Assembly: GCA_019022495.1 (NCBI GenBank)
Contig: JAFEKR010000005.1
Location: forward strand, 1,798,001 to 1,862,000
Reading direction: 5' to 3'
DNA from: Epichloe hybrida
Taxonomy: Eukaryota > Ascomycota > Sordariomycetes > Hypocreales > Clavicipitaceae
Length of the DNA stretch: 64,000 bases
Positions 40,938 through 52,566 of this stretch are shown here, piece after piece (the stretch's first letter is position 1; each line of letters starts with the position of its first letter). Under the pieces are notes generated by a model. It was given only the letters and a program-made list of their open reading frames with translations, was not told the DNA's origin and searched no databases. Made by a program: the position numbers and the translations under genes.

Positions 40938-42684
40938 GGCTGAAAACCAAAACCCTGAAGGTTCTGGGGGGGCACTAATCGAGCCTCTCATACTCGAGAC
41001 AATATATAGCAATGGCTTCCCGACATGCCTAGATAACGTCTTCAAGAAGCGAGTGGGGAAAAGCGAAGAACAGGAGGAAATGTATGCAGCTCAAGAGGAA
41101 TGACCGGCCAGCGATTTGAATAGTTGACGAAAGGGTAGGTGAAAGAAGTCAACTCCAGGCAACGCGCGGCATATAAGCGGACGAACGAGGGTCTTTTTAG
41201 ACAGGCACAAAGAAGCTACTGGGTGAGATGAAAGGCTCATTTGGCCCAAGGCCCGTCGGACCCGGGCCATCGTGGCCCAAGACACAGACGACAGAAAAAG
41301 CTCTGCTCGACGATGAACGGCAGCTGGGTCTGGATAGTTGATTGTTGAAGGTGCGCGACCACGAGAGTTGATAGGCTGTGCATAGGCTGTGCTTGAACCA
41401 TGGCCGACCATGGCCAACCACGGCCAACCAGTCGGCGCTTCGAGGCTACGGGGGCGCATCATTTTGGCGCCACCCTCCGAGATTCAAAAGACCCACAAAG
41501 AGCGTCAGATGGTCAGTCGAGCTCGGCGAGTCGATGAGTTGCATCCGCCCACACCTTTGACACCTTCGACACCTTGGACGCCTTCGACACCTTCGTCACA
41601 ATATATCACACAAGTCTGTCGGCACATTGCCACGGGCTCCTCCCGTCGGGGTCGCGTGGTCCGCAGACATTGGCCGAGGAGCCCTGTTGTTCTTGTCCGC
41701 CACCAGAGCCGTGTTTCGACGCCAAGTGCTTTTTGGCCACGCCGCTCGTCCGTGAACATGCATCCCACTTGGCGACATGGAAGGAATATTCCATGACAGG
41801 CAAGGTCCATCGGCAAAGCAACGCCTCTTTCGTCCCTCGTCTGCGCGGGACTGCGCGGGACTTCGCGGGACACCCTGTTGGATTTCCGTGTTTGTTTACA
41901 TTGCGAGGTTGGGACAGCCGCTGCAGGTGGTCCGTATCTTGCAAAGCACGATTTCTTTGGTTGGTACGGAGGTTGAACAAAGAGGCAGATGAGCACATAC
42001 TCTGTACTGCCACCTCCGCACATGGGCGAGGGGCTCTCTGTACACCATTGTCCGGTCAGGGTTGAAATGCTTGACTGGTAGACTGTGCTGCCATCGCACT
42101 CGCGCTGAAGCTATCTATGCATGTGCGCGGGCGTGCGTGGGCGTGCGTGGGCGTGCGTGGGCGTGTGCGGGCATGGAAAAGAAAAGACGCGCACCATCAT
42201 CATGCTTTTGTCGTGAGCAACGTTGCGGTGTGAAGACGTAACATGTCGCAGTATCATGCAGTATGTGGGAGACCTTTGTCAGGATACGAATGGTTGAAAA
42301 TGTTGAATCTACGAGATGCAACGCAGCATCGTCCGTTGCGCAGTTGTCGATGAGACCTGGAAGACTGAGCGTGAGGTTTTGCACGAGAACTTTCAATAAT
42401 AAATCGTCCTCGGAGCTGTAATGTATGTACATATGTACAACGTGTTCTGGTGGCTCTTTATTAATAAGCTACGCTAGTAGGGATTAAGCTAGGCTAGTAC
42501 AAATCTGTAGGGATTATGTATGTATGCCGCACAATCTAATCCGCCTTGGGACAGTAGGGCAGCGGTGACTGCTGGCAGAACGACAAAATCCAAAGAAAGA
42601 GCAAAAAGAGCAAAAAGGCAAATCCAGCGCAGACGCAGACGTAGAGGCAATGCCCATTCGAGGGCCGAGATTCGCAAATCTGAA
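40938..42684. promoter_or_regulatory. Divergent intergenic region between the hypothetical gene and URB1
   Basis: 1.7 kb containing both promoters. ORFs up to 172 codons lie around 41505-42065 on both strands but have no recognisable family and overlap each other in opposite directions. Local repeats are a GACACCTTCG-type imperfect tandem (about 41560-41600), GCGGGACT units (about 41848-41872) and a 10-bp repeat (42131-42160). Confidence 0.45.
42131..42160. repeat. 10-bp tandem repeat, three units
   Basis: Three perfect copies of GCGTGCGTGG with degenerate flanking units from about 42124 to 42170. Located in the divergent region upstream of URB1. Confidence 0.9.
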
Positions 42685-45600
42685 ATGGCCAAGCGCTCGT
42701 CTCAGGGAACGGATGGCGCTGCGGCCTTCCGGAAGCGCCAGAAGCTCACCCAAGAAGTCCCAGTCGGAGAAGACGTGACGTCCAGTGAGCATTTGCGCGG
42801 GCTTCTTACCTTTGATCAAGACATGAGAAATGCTCGGCACGGTTTGTTCCTATTTCTCCCGACAAGATTTGACGGCGCGGCCGTAACTCATCACTGATGC
42901 TAAGAGGTTGTCAGGTCTTCAATCCCTCAAGAAGTTCCTCGATGACATCGTTTCCAACGACCAAGACCGATCGTCCAAGCTGGCACTCTTACAAGGATAC
43001 TTGGAAAGCGTCAAGCCTCGAGACGCCGCCAGCGAAGATGCCATCTATATGCACGATATCATGGAGATGTGGTCTTTTGCCATTCAGGCCAATGATGAGG
43101 GCGTCATGTCAGCTGTCGTGGTTGTTCTCGCTCTTCTTCTTCAGATCATCTCCGACTCGCTACATCTTGTCCCGTACGGCAACGGTATCTGCCAAACTCT
43201 GCTCCAGGAACCACAGCTCAAAGCGATAGCGAAACATCTCGCCTCCGAGAAATCCAAAGGTTTTATTATTTCCCCAACACTACGCCTACTGCGCGAGGCT
43301 GTGTGCTTAGATGGGGGTGCTTACGCAAAACGTTTCGTTCGAGCCAGGGTCTATACATTCACAGCGCTGGGAAGAAATCTAGAGGTTGGCCACATGGGAG
43401 ACAACCCGGAGGATGCCAGAAAAGCTTCAATCAGAGCCAATGCCGTGCGATTCTTTCTAAGCTGTCTGAAGTACTTGCATTCAGAAGGCCGGAGGGAGCT
43501 TCTTTCTCAGAAGGATCTGCTATCGCACTTGACCTACATGATGAAGAATGATCCTCCCCATCTCGTTCTTGAGGTGTTGGAATCTCTCAAGGCACATGTA
43601 TTAATGGACAGCAAAATTCCCCGAGAGATCAAATTCAGAGCATTCAATACGAAAATGTTGATGCGTCTTCTGTCTCTCTACACATACGCTCACGCCACGG
43701 CTGACCCGGACGAGAGGGAGCTCGTTTGTGAAAGGGCGCACCAGTTTTTAGTGCATGCCTGCACGACTCCTACCTCTGGAATACTCTATCCATATCGTGG
43801 TCTGTATCCGAAAGAGGCCGATGATGAGTTCTCAGCGTTATCTGCCCGGCGGGGAAGCGATGACGAAAGTGGTGACCCTTGGGAAGGCAAATTAAGAGAG
43901 GGGGTCCCTGTCTATAATTTCATTCTCTCCGAGTTCGCCAGAAAGCTCCGACCATGGTCCAGCCTGAAGCATTGCGAACTTTTGGTGGCCATCTTCACCG
44001 CCGCACCAGAGCTGATTTCGGATTACTTCTATAACAATCAGTCGTTCACCTTTGAGCCAAAGCTCTCCATGACGTGGATAGGCTATGCCGCCTTCCTTTT
44101 CAACACCATGATGATCCCATTGCCAGCCTCATTCGGTGATCCGACTCGTTACGCAGCCATGCCTCCTCCTACCTCGATCATCCTTGACAATATTATTCCC
44201 AGGCCGGTCACCCAGAAAGTACTGATCCGATGCCTGTCTCCTCAAGCACGCCTGACATCCTTTTTTGCGACGAGGATCCTCGTTGCCGCGCTAGAGAAAC
44301 TTTCTACAGCACTCAGATTGCTTGAAGGCCCATGCGAAAGCAAGAACACATTGTGGGCAGATGCCAGTCGACGAATCGTAGACATGTTTTGTCAGCGAAT
44401 ACCAGACATGAAGGAGGTAGTGCGATGCTACAAAGGCATCCCGGCCGAGAATGTCCTACAAAAGACCCTGACGAGCCGTCTCCTGCGTCTATACTATGAA
44501 GTTGTTCCCAGGGTCGCCTTGGCAGCCAACTTTGACGTGTCACCTTTTTTTGTGGGCGTACTGAAGGATCTGGATGAGACCGATAGCGAAGCTGAGCGCA
44601 AGAAACTAGGCGCAATGGAACTTGAAAACCTCGTCTCCATCGCAAGCTACTCACCAGGCATGAGATGGTTCGCTAAGCTCGAGTCACTGGGACAGGGCCA
44701 GGGCCAGGGCCAGGGCCAGGGCCAGGGCCAGGGCCAGGACTCGTCTTCGCCCTTTTGCGCCTTACTAAAGCTTCTGTGCAGCGGTGGCAATGACACACCC
44801 TTGAATGAGCTCAAGACTGTATTAGGAGATGTCGCCGTGGAGAGTCAGGTGGTGACCGGTTCCGCGGCATTAAAGCCTCTCCTGCAAGCACTCACATGTG
44901 CAAGCGACGCTGCGGGCTCTGCAGGCACGGCGAGCATCTGGCCATTCTTGGACAACTGCATCAGTCGCTGCGCTACTTCACCCATCAAGTACCTCGATTT
45001 GATGAAAGACTATGCCTCGAGAGATGATGGTTCCACGACGGCAGAAGTCTCTTCACTGCTTCACGTCGCCATCATAGAGCAACTACCGTTCGTCCTCGGC
45101 ACGGCTGATCCGGAAACAGCCACGCATCTTGCCACCTTTGTTTCGCTTTACTTCCACGCCGTCCTATTAGCCAGCAAGGAGGATGATGGCACCCTGTCCA
45201 CCTTGTACAAGGAAGCAGAAAAGCATTTCGCGTCTGCTTCCACACCGTTGGCTGCGCTCGGTGATGGGACACAAGCCAAAATACTGAAGAAATGCCACGT
45301 AAAATGGCAGCGCAGCAAGCCAACAGCAAGAAAAGAGCCAGCGACATTGAAACGGATCTTGAGTCAAGAAGCGCTGGAGGCGTTGCTCCACACTCCCTTC
45401 TCGTCCGCCGAAGAAGATGCCACGGTCCTAGCAAAATGGGCGTCCAAGAGCGTCGAGGACATGGTGGAAGACGGTTACGCAGCGGGGCTAATCCGACTGC
45501 TGGCCTCAGAACACATCAACCTGCGCAAAGAAGCCATGACCAGCATTCTCAAAATGGCCGCTCAGATCAAGGAGTCGTCGACGTACGAGGACAAGATGCA

Positions 45601-46225
45601 AATCTGGCTCCTCCTATGCGAAGTGGCTGAATCGTCCAAAGCGCTCGTCGACCGAGGCCCCGTCCCCTCTGCATTTACCGCCTTCGCCACACATTCCCTC
45701 GACGTTGTCAAGAACCCCTTGCATCCGCTCTACCCAAAGGTGAATTCCTACTTGACCCGCAGTCCAGTCTGGGGCCCCGACAAGCTCCCTCTCGCGCATG
45801 ACATTCTTCACGGAACACCATCCGAAGACGACAAGTACTATACCGAGCTCACGTGGCTGCTGGCCTACCTTGTCGATAGTCTCAGAACCCCATCTGATCT
45901 CGGCGTGTTCCACAAGAAGCGCTGGTTCGAGAAGGTTCTCGCGCTGGGGAGCAATCCCTATCTGAGATCAGCCCTGCGCACGAGGCTCCTCAAGCTGGTG
46001 TACAGAGCCACCTGCATCGAGGCCGGCAGCACCACGCTGATTACGAGATTCGGCCTCATCAGTTGGCTGGATGCCCGTCGCGCAGCATGTGACGTCGAGG
46101 ACGAAGTGGTCCTGTACGAGGCCCTGATGAGACGAGCGTGGGCGACCTGCCATCAAGAAAGAGTTCGCGCGTGGAGCAAAGGGGGTGTGGAGCAGTTACT
46201 GGAGACGATATCCGACGCGAAGTAG
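42685..46225 (+). CDS. urb1: Ribosome biogenesis protein URB1/NPA1
   Basis: A nucleolar factor of early pre-60S particles, a large helical-repeat scaffold. Exons are 42685-42841 and 42915-46225, giving 1155 residues. The start is at the ATG of MAKRSSQGTDG (42685), since the Arg-rich sequence before it lies upstream of a credible start. Recognisable URB1 regions include the HLRGLLTFDQDMRNARHGLQSLKKFLDDI block that spans the intron, AVRFFLSCLKYL and the LYPYRGLYPKEADDEF region. A (Gly-Gln)n run at about 44690-44737 is a low-complexity insertion. The protein is shorter than yeast URB1 (about 1760 residues). Its stop is followed by normal 3' flank, so it seems naturally short, but a missed 3' exon cannot be excluded. 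Confidence 0.8.
44693..44736 (+). repeat. 6-bp tandem repeat encoding (Gln-Gly)n inside URB1
   Basis: About seven units of CAGGGC. The repeat keeps frame and adds a Gly-Gln stretch inside a helical-repeat scaffold, a likely surface loop. Confidence 0.93.
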
Positions 46226-46834
46226 GCTTGGCTTGGGTTGTTGGGAAAAGTCAAATCTTCTCGGGTGCATCAATCAATAGGACGGCGGGCCCGGAGAGAC
46301 AAATGAATTCTGTTCGCACAAAGCAAGTATATGATTCATCGTCTCAAGAAACTTTCATCACATGACATCTCACGTGTATGTATTTTGATTTCCACATACA
46401 TCTTTTTCTGTCTTGTTAAGCCTCATCCGTGGCCATCGTCAATGTACTGGATCTCAGGTCTCGTAGTATCTTCATTGTTGCTGGCTAAACCCAGCGGGGA
46501 AGAGACGGACATTTGACAATCATGAAGTGCACCAGTCACATTGAACCTCCCCGGTGTGACGCGGTACTATGTATATGTATATGTTTCAAATTTCCCAGAT
46601 CCAGATAGTATCGAATAACCATGTTCACTTCTCAGGCTCGTACATCCGATCTCTATCCAAGTTGACCGGTTTCCCAAAGACGACTCCAGGTAGCAATAAA
46701 GAAAAAGACACAAAAAGAGCAAAGCAATAGACACCCCCCAAAAAAAAATTCTTAAAAAGGCAGACATATTATAATTAAATATTCAAAACACCTTATTTGA
46801 CCCAGACTACATATAACGGCAGACTCGTCTCCAT
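46226..46834. other. Convergent intergenic region
   Basis: 3' flanks of URB1 and the class V chitin synthase. AT-rich (for example 46741-46800), consistent with polyadenylation. No gene visible. Confidence 0.4.
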
Positions 46835-49800
46835 TCAGAGTTGGCCCGAAAGAAGAGCCTCGGTTGCTGTTGCAAGTTGTGTTAGCTGAAATACATTCTT
46901 CAACATCGAAACATCGACGCATTATCAATTACTTACCACCGTTGATGTAGGCTCTCTTGGCGTCTAATGGCACGTCAAAGCGGCGCTCCAACTCCTGCTT
47001 GATGCCCTTCTTAGTGACAGTCATGAGGTCCGCTGTCTTGAGGATATCCCGTATCTCGGCCAAAAGAGCGTCGTCGCTAGGTAAGCCGACCATGTCGTCG
47101 GGACTGAAAAATTGTGAGCCTCCGTATTGGCTCATGCGATGGTGTCCCATATCTGAGTGAGCCAAAGACATGCGAGAGTTATTGCGAGAGTCATGTGGAT
47201 TGTGGTGTACGAGACCCGATCGAGAATCAGGTCTGCTGGGGAATCCGTACTCGGACACGACAGCTTGAGCTTTGGTACCGTAGCTGAATCCAGAAACCTC
47301 AGAGCGGGCGTCGTCGCGTGATGTCTGCGTCTCCCAGAGTTCTGCCTGGTATTCTTCCCACTTCTTGCGGGGGATGGAATCAGGGTCAAATTTGCCTTCG
47401 TCAGAAATAACCACCTTCTTGCCCTTCTCGCCTGCAACGACACGTGTCGTGCCCCAGTTGAAATCATCCATATGCCAGAACGCATACAGCGGCAGGCCAA
47501 AACTGAAGACGGGGATGGACAAAACATATAGAATCATCCAGCCAACCATTTCCCACTTGCGACGTAGGATGAAAATAATGGCCTGTAAACCGTAGATGGC
47601 ACCGAGCAGGACGAATGCTGTGATGGGAACAACAGTCGCCTTGGTCGCCACCAGAACAATCAGATAAATGATATAGGCAATAGTAACGGGTTGCACAATA
47701 GTACTCAGTAGATCAATGAAGACTACAAAACGCATACTAAAGCAGCAGAACCCGCAAAGCTGTGCCATGGGAATAAGCTCGACAAGATTATGCACAGTCG
47801 AGTTAATCCAACGACGTCGCTGGGAAAGGAACACCTTCCAAGAGTCTGGCGCAATAGTCCAGGCATGGGCGTTGAAGAGATACTTGGTCTTGTACTTGGA
47901 GTGGTACTTGAGGAGAAGTGTGGTGAGATATCGATCCTCGCCCAAATGCAGCAGGTTCTTCATGTGTAGCGTGTCGACACGGATGGTGGAGTAGGCGTCA
48001 ACAACTTCGCGGCTGACGAACAAGGGTTTGCCAGTCTCAGCGGCCCGAATGCGATACATGGAGAAACAACCGGGCAGGCAGGTAACAGAGCCGAACAAAC
48101 TCTCAAAAGCCTTGGCCAGATTGTGAGAGATGTAGTATTCGTAAACTTGAATCATGGTGATGAAGGAGGACTTGGCGTTTGTCAAGGCAGTTTCTCCACA
48201 TACAGCAATCAGTCTCGTATCGTCAATGAAGGCAGACACCATGCGAGTTGCCGAGTCAGGGGCCACCACAGTATCAGCGTCAATCTGGAACATGAACTCA
48301 TAGAATGTCGGATTGACGCCGATGATGTTGCGGATCTGGTGGTACATCTCCAGTTCCAACGGGCTCATGGCCAAGTTGTAGTGGACACGGTTGAGGAAGC
48401 GCATCAGGATCATCTGAGAGTCTCGCTTGCCACGGTTGCCGGGACGGGCCACTTCTGACGGCTTGCCGATCTTCACAATGACTAGGAAGGGGACGATGTG
48501 TCCTTGGACTTCGTACAGACCAGAATAGACCTTTCCCATGTTGTGTTGCTTCATACCTTCGCCGAGAGATTCGAAGCTGAGAGGCTCTGGGTCCACGGTC
48601 TCCGAGACACCGAGAATGTCCAAGACGATTCGTGGAGTAGCTCGGTCGTTGCCTTGGCCAATAATCATGCCATCGCAGATTACGACCAACAGTTTGCGCT
48701 TGTCATCATAACGCATCCTTGCCGCTGAGTCAATGGCACGGCGGAGTGAATCCTCATCTTCAGTATAAGCAGGAATCTGACACATGACGAACTTGTCGAG
48801 GTTCTCTGGCACGTTCTTGCCGCCAAACTGCAACGCAGCAAAGAACTTGAAGGCGATGATAGAAGCCAGCATGATAGACACGGCAAGAACGAGATACTCG
48901 GCAAATTGACAGCGAGCAGAATTTCTCGTGTCCACGTCACCAACATAGAAGAGATGGTCTAAGCAGGTTTGCATTCGAGCCTTGACATCGGGGGACACTG
49001 CCAATACACTCCAGATTTTTGTGATGTCTTCGCCAGACGAGCTTTGGAACAGACTAATAACGTTTTGGTGCAGAAAATTTGTTATTTTAGGGTCTTCCTC
49101 CAATTCCTCGCCAGGTTTGGCACGCAAGAGCCGACGATTGTCCATGTAAGTTGTCAAATCGTATACCTTGCTTCCAATAATGGCAATCTTTTGACCCTTT
49201 CCAGCAAGCGTCGAGACATATTGCGGCGAATAGCCAATAGTGCCCTTACCCCAATTGCCTTTGAGAAAAAGTAATTGCTCAAGATACCAATCATCACGCG
49301 TGTCGTTGGTGAAGTGTCGGAAATCGTGGTACTTGGAGTTCAGGTCCTGCGAGTTGATCAAAGTTGGGGATCCAGTGATATTGGTGTTCTTGTAGTCGAG
49401 TGTGACCTGCGGATTCACGGAGCCATCCACACCTTGACATAGAGCAGAGACTTGAACCGGGAAGAGCGCGCTAACATCCTTGCCAGCATAATTGAGGATA
49501 CTTTTCTTGCTGACAAGAGGCTCTGATGGGTAGTGGCGGTTGGCAAAGGCGCCTAGATCGATGACATGACCGCGGATTGACACGAATGCCGAGTTGCCGT
49601 CTTTTCCGTCATGAGCGGAAAGTTCGGCGGCACTGTAGACATTTTGCTTTGGGCAGATGAGCATGGGAAAAACAATGATAAAGAAGGCAGCAACCAAACA
49701 CATGAGCCAGATCAGCATGTTGATGGCCACCTTTTCTCTCCAAGCCAGGCGAACGTCCTTTCGCGGCATGCCGCCGAGCCAGCGAATGAGGAAATCCGGA

Positions 49801-52566
49801 ATGAACCACGTAAGGAAGTACACTGTGAACACCCAGCGTCTTCGGCTAGGCGAGTCCCTGAATTCTTCAATTTCTTGGAGATTCTTTTCATTGCCGCGCT
49901 CCGCCATCTGTTCTCGGGTTTCAAAGTTCTTGAACATGTCTCCACCACCAAAAGCAGACACACCTGCCTCGGAGCGAGTATCGTCGGAGCCAAAGTAGCC
50001 GGGCCTACCCTTCTCGCCATACATCAGTGGGGTGTCGCCTCCAGACAAAAGTTGCTCCTTGGATGCGCCAAACGCGTCGCGTTCTCCTGGGGTAAGCGCT
50101 TCATTGCCATGCCCATCCGATGAGGGCCGTGGATAGCGAACTGCGCCACCGGAGCCCTCGGACAAGCGAGCAACCTCCATCCAACACCGTTCACTGAGGA
50201 ATACACCCGTGGATCCGACTTGGACCTCGTTGCTTGGCCAACGTCGTTCTTCAATGACCATTTCGGCGCGTTCACGTTCGCTGCCAACCAGAATAGTTTC
50301 GGCATCAGCCATGCCAAGAAATTCGCCAAAGGGGAGGAACAAGCTAAAGTCGGCAGATCGCAACCTCTGGCTGATTTCTGCAATGCCAAAAGTCTGGACT
50401 TGAGTACGGACACATTTGCTATCAAACTGATTTGCGATGCGCCGGTCGTTGGGTTTCAAACAAAAGACGAAGTAGGCATTTGTGCCTGGGTCTGTGACAG
50501 CCTTCTGCAGATTGTCGAGCGATGAGAGGAATTGACCAGAAGCACCTTGTTCGATGCCAGCTTTGCTGGAACCCTTGAGATTCCTTGATTCTGTAGGTGC
50601 GTTGTTGCCCGCGTCGAAAAGATTTGCCTCTGGTTGGCGACGTTGTGATGCCAGCCCACGGCCCCTTCCACCTTTTCGGGATATGACGCTCGGGGAGCGT
50701 ATGGGTTTGGAGCTGATTGTGGCCTGCATGACAGTTGTTCTCTCTATGGGATGAGTAACAGTCTGGAGAACATCTTGGCCAAATAGTCTGCCCACAAATT
50801 CGCTCTTGGTGGACTTGAACATGTTGAGCAGGTCCACAGAGACGACTTCACCGTTCTCTTCGATAAGTCCCTTGATCGGATAGTCAACCTCACCGGCGAA
50901 GTGTCTGACGGTGAAGGACGCAGCGGTGTTTTCTGTAAGGAAATTACTGCCAGGTAATTTGGCCGTGGCGGAGCTGACTTCAATTGCGGGATTCTTGCCT
51001 TCGAACCGCTTTCTCAAGCTCTCGAGAAGCTGCATATCCGTCTTGTTTCGTCGAGTCTGATCATCCAAAATGCTCAAGAGACCATTCCCAGGTTTGAGCA
51101 GGCCCTTGACAGCATCAGAATTATCGAAGTAGCTCGTAGGAGCGACGCTGACCTCTTCGGACTCCAGCATCTCAGCCTTGCGATCGAAGAAGTTGTGCAG
51201 AGCAATGTTGTATACAGCCTCGGTCGCGGCGTTGTTGAGAAGTTGATCAAGGGTGGAACGAGTGGCTGACTGTTGGGCAAACCCCGGGAAGTCAACAACG
51301 GAGATGGTGTTGGCGATTTGCTCCTCGGCAGCGCACACTTTCTGGTTAACATTCTCCAAGATCCAGGCTACAAGGAGAGAGTAGAGTGTTCGAGCAAGTT
51401 CATTAGCATGTCCGCGTGCTCCCACGGGGTCAAGCATGACGGTGACTCGTTCTTTCTGAATCATCTTGGTCTTGTACCCCAGCGTGCTTTGGAGCTCGCC
51501 AGCACTAACTCCCAAGAAAGCAGCGATGATGCCCAGAATATCCTTGTTCCTGACGGTCGTAGAGGTATTGCCACCATCGTGAGAAAAGCCTCCGCTGTCG
51601 TCTCCTGTAGCGCTCGTGTTGTTTGTGGACTCGAAATCTAGCTGGCCAATGTGAAGGATAGCCGCCAGAATTTGGCAAATCTCAGCAATTTCACTTCGCG
51701 GGAACTCGAGCTTTTTCAAGGCGGCCTTGAAAAGCTGAAATCCTTCAGCGTCGTTGATGCCAACCTTGAGCTGAGTTGGATGGCCCAAATATTTCCATCT
51801 CTTGGACCCATCAGCACCGTCGTCAAGACCAAGATGAGTCTTTTCGGCCGAGCTGGTGCCAGCCAGCAGATAATAAAGGACGTGAAAGTTTCGCTCTCCA
51901 GTTGGGACATCGGTAATACGACTTCTCTCCAGCCGATGATCCAGAAGTTTGCCGCCAATCAGAATTGGGTTGGTAGTCGCCGATGTATCGTACTGAAGCT
52001 CAAAGTAAAGACCAGACTTGGAGGCTGTTGGTGTGGTTGCAGTTTTTGTGGTGGTGAGTGTGTCGAAAACATAGGCGGCCAGGGAGAGTTTGTTTGACAA
52101 AGGCGTGGAGGACTTGTCCAAAAGCGCGGTGAGCAGATGGCTTCGGATGGTCGATTTACCGGATCCAGATTCACCCCTAAGCAAAGCGTGGCAGATTAGC
52201 AGGGACGCTCGTCCAGATAACAACGAGGGAGAAATCCGGCGCTTTTGTCACCTACAAAAATACAACGGCCTGGTTCTCAGATCGGTGTCCGAGCCTCAGC
52301 CAAGCACGTTCGGCCATGTCCTCAGCGCCGGCCATGGCGCTGCCCGGCTTGCCACCATCTGGTCCTTTAGAAGACGAGGTGTAGGTGTTCAAGCAGACAA
52401 GTCCATGGGAAGAAAGCTTCGCAGTGGGATAGGAAACGTGGAAACGACTGGCCAGGTGTCCGGTGATATGAGTGTCTGATTGAAGATGCGCTGGTAACGA
52501 GGGTAACGAATGCTGAGTATGTGCCCCTCCGTTCCCGCCTCCAAGGGGAGGGAGTGTCGATGCCAT
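46835..52566 (-). CDS. chsV: Class V chitin synthase with myosin motor-like domain
   Basis: Makes chitin at hyphal tips and septa. Exons are 52256-52566, 46937-52176 and 46835-46866, giving 1860 residues. A myosin head-like domain comes first, with P-loop GESGSGKST at about 105-113. Next are two membrane segments (about 886-950), a cytochrome b5-like region ([22 protein letters not shown]), and the family-2 glycosyltransferase core with QRRRW near 1556. Several C-terminal membrane spans and a DEK_C domain follow. The long open frame seems to end at a TAA just after NGGK, but that spot is a GTAAGT donor. Splicing to 46866 gives the ending [13 protein letters not shown], which matches my recollection of family members better. 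A class VI/VII relative is divergent 3.9 kb away. The start ATG at 52566 is the nearest before the motor domain. Confidence 0.93.

Noticed and set aside
41505..42065. Overlapping ORFs of 163-172 codons on both strands
   Set aside because: They overlap each other, share no recognisable domain and lie in a repeat-bearing intergenic region.
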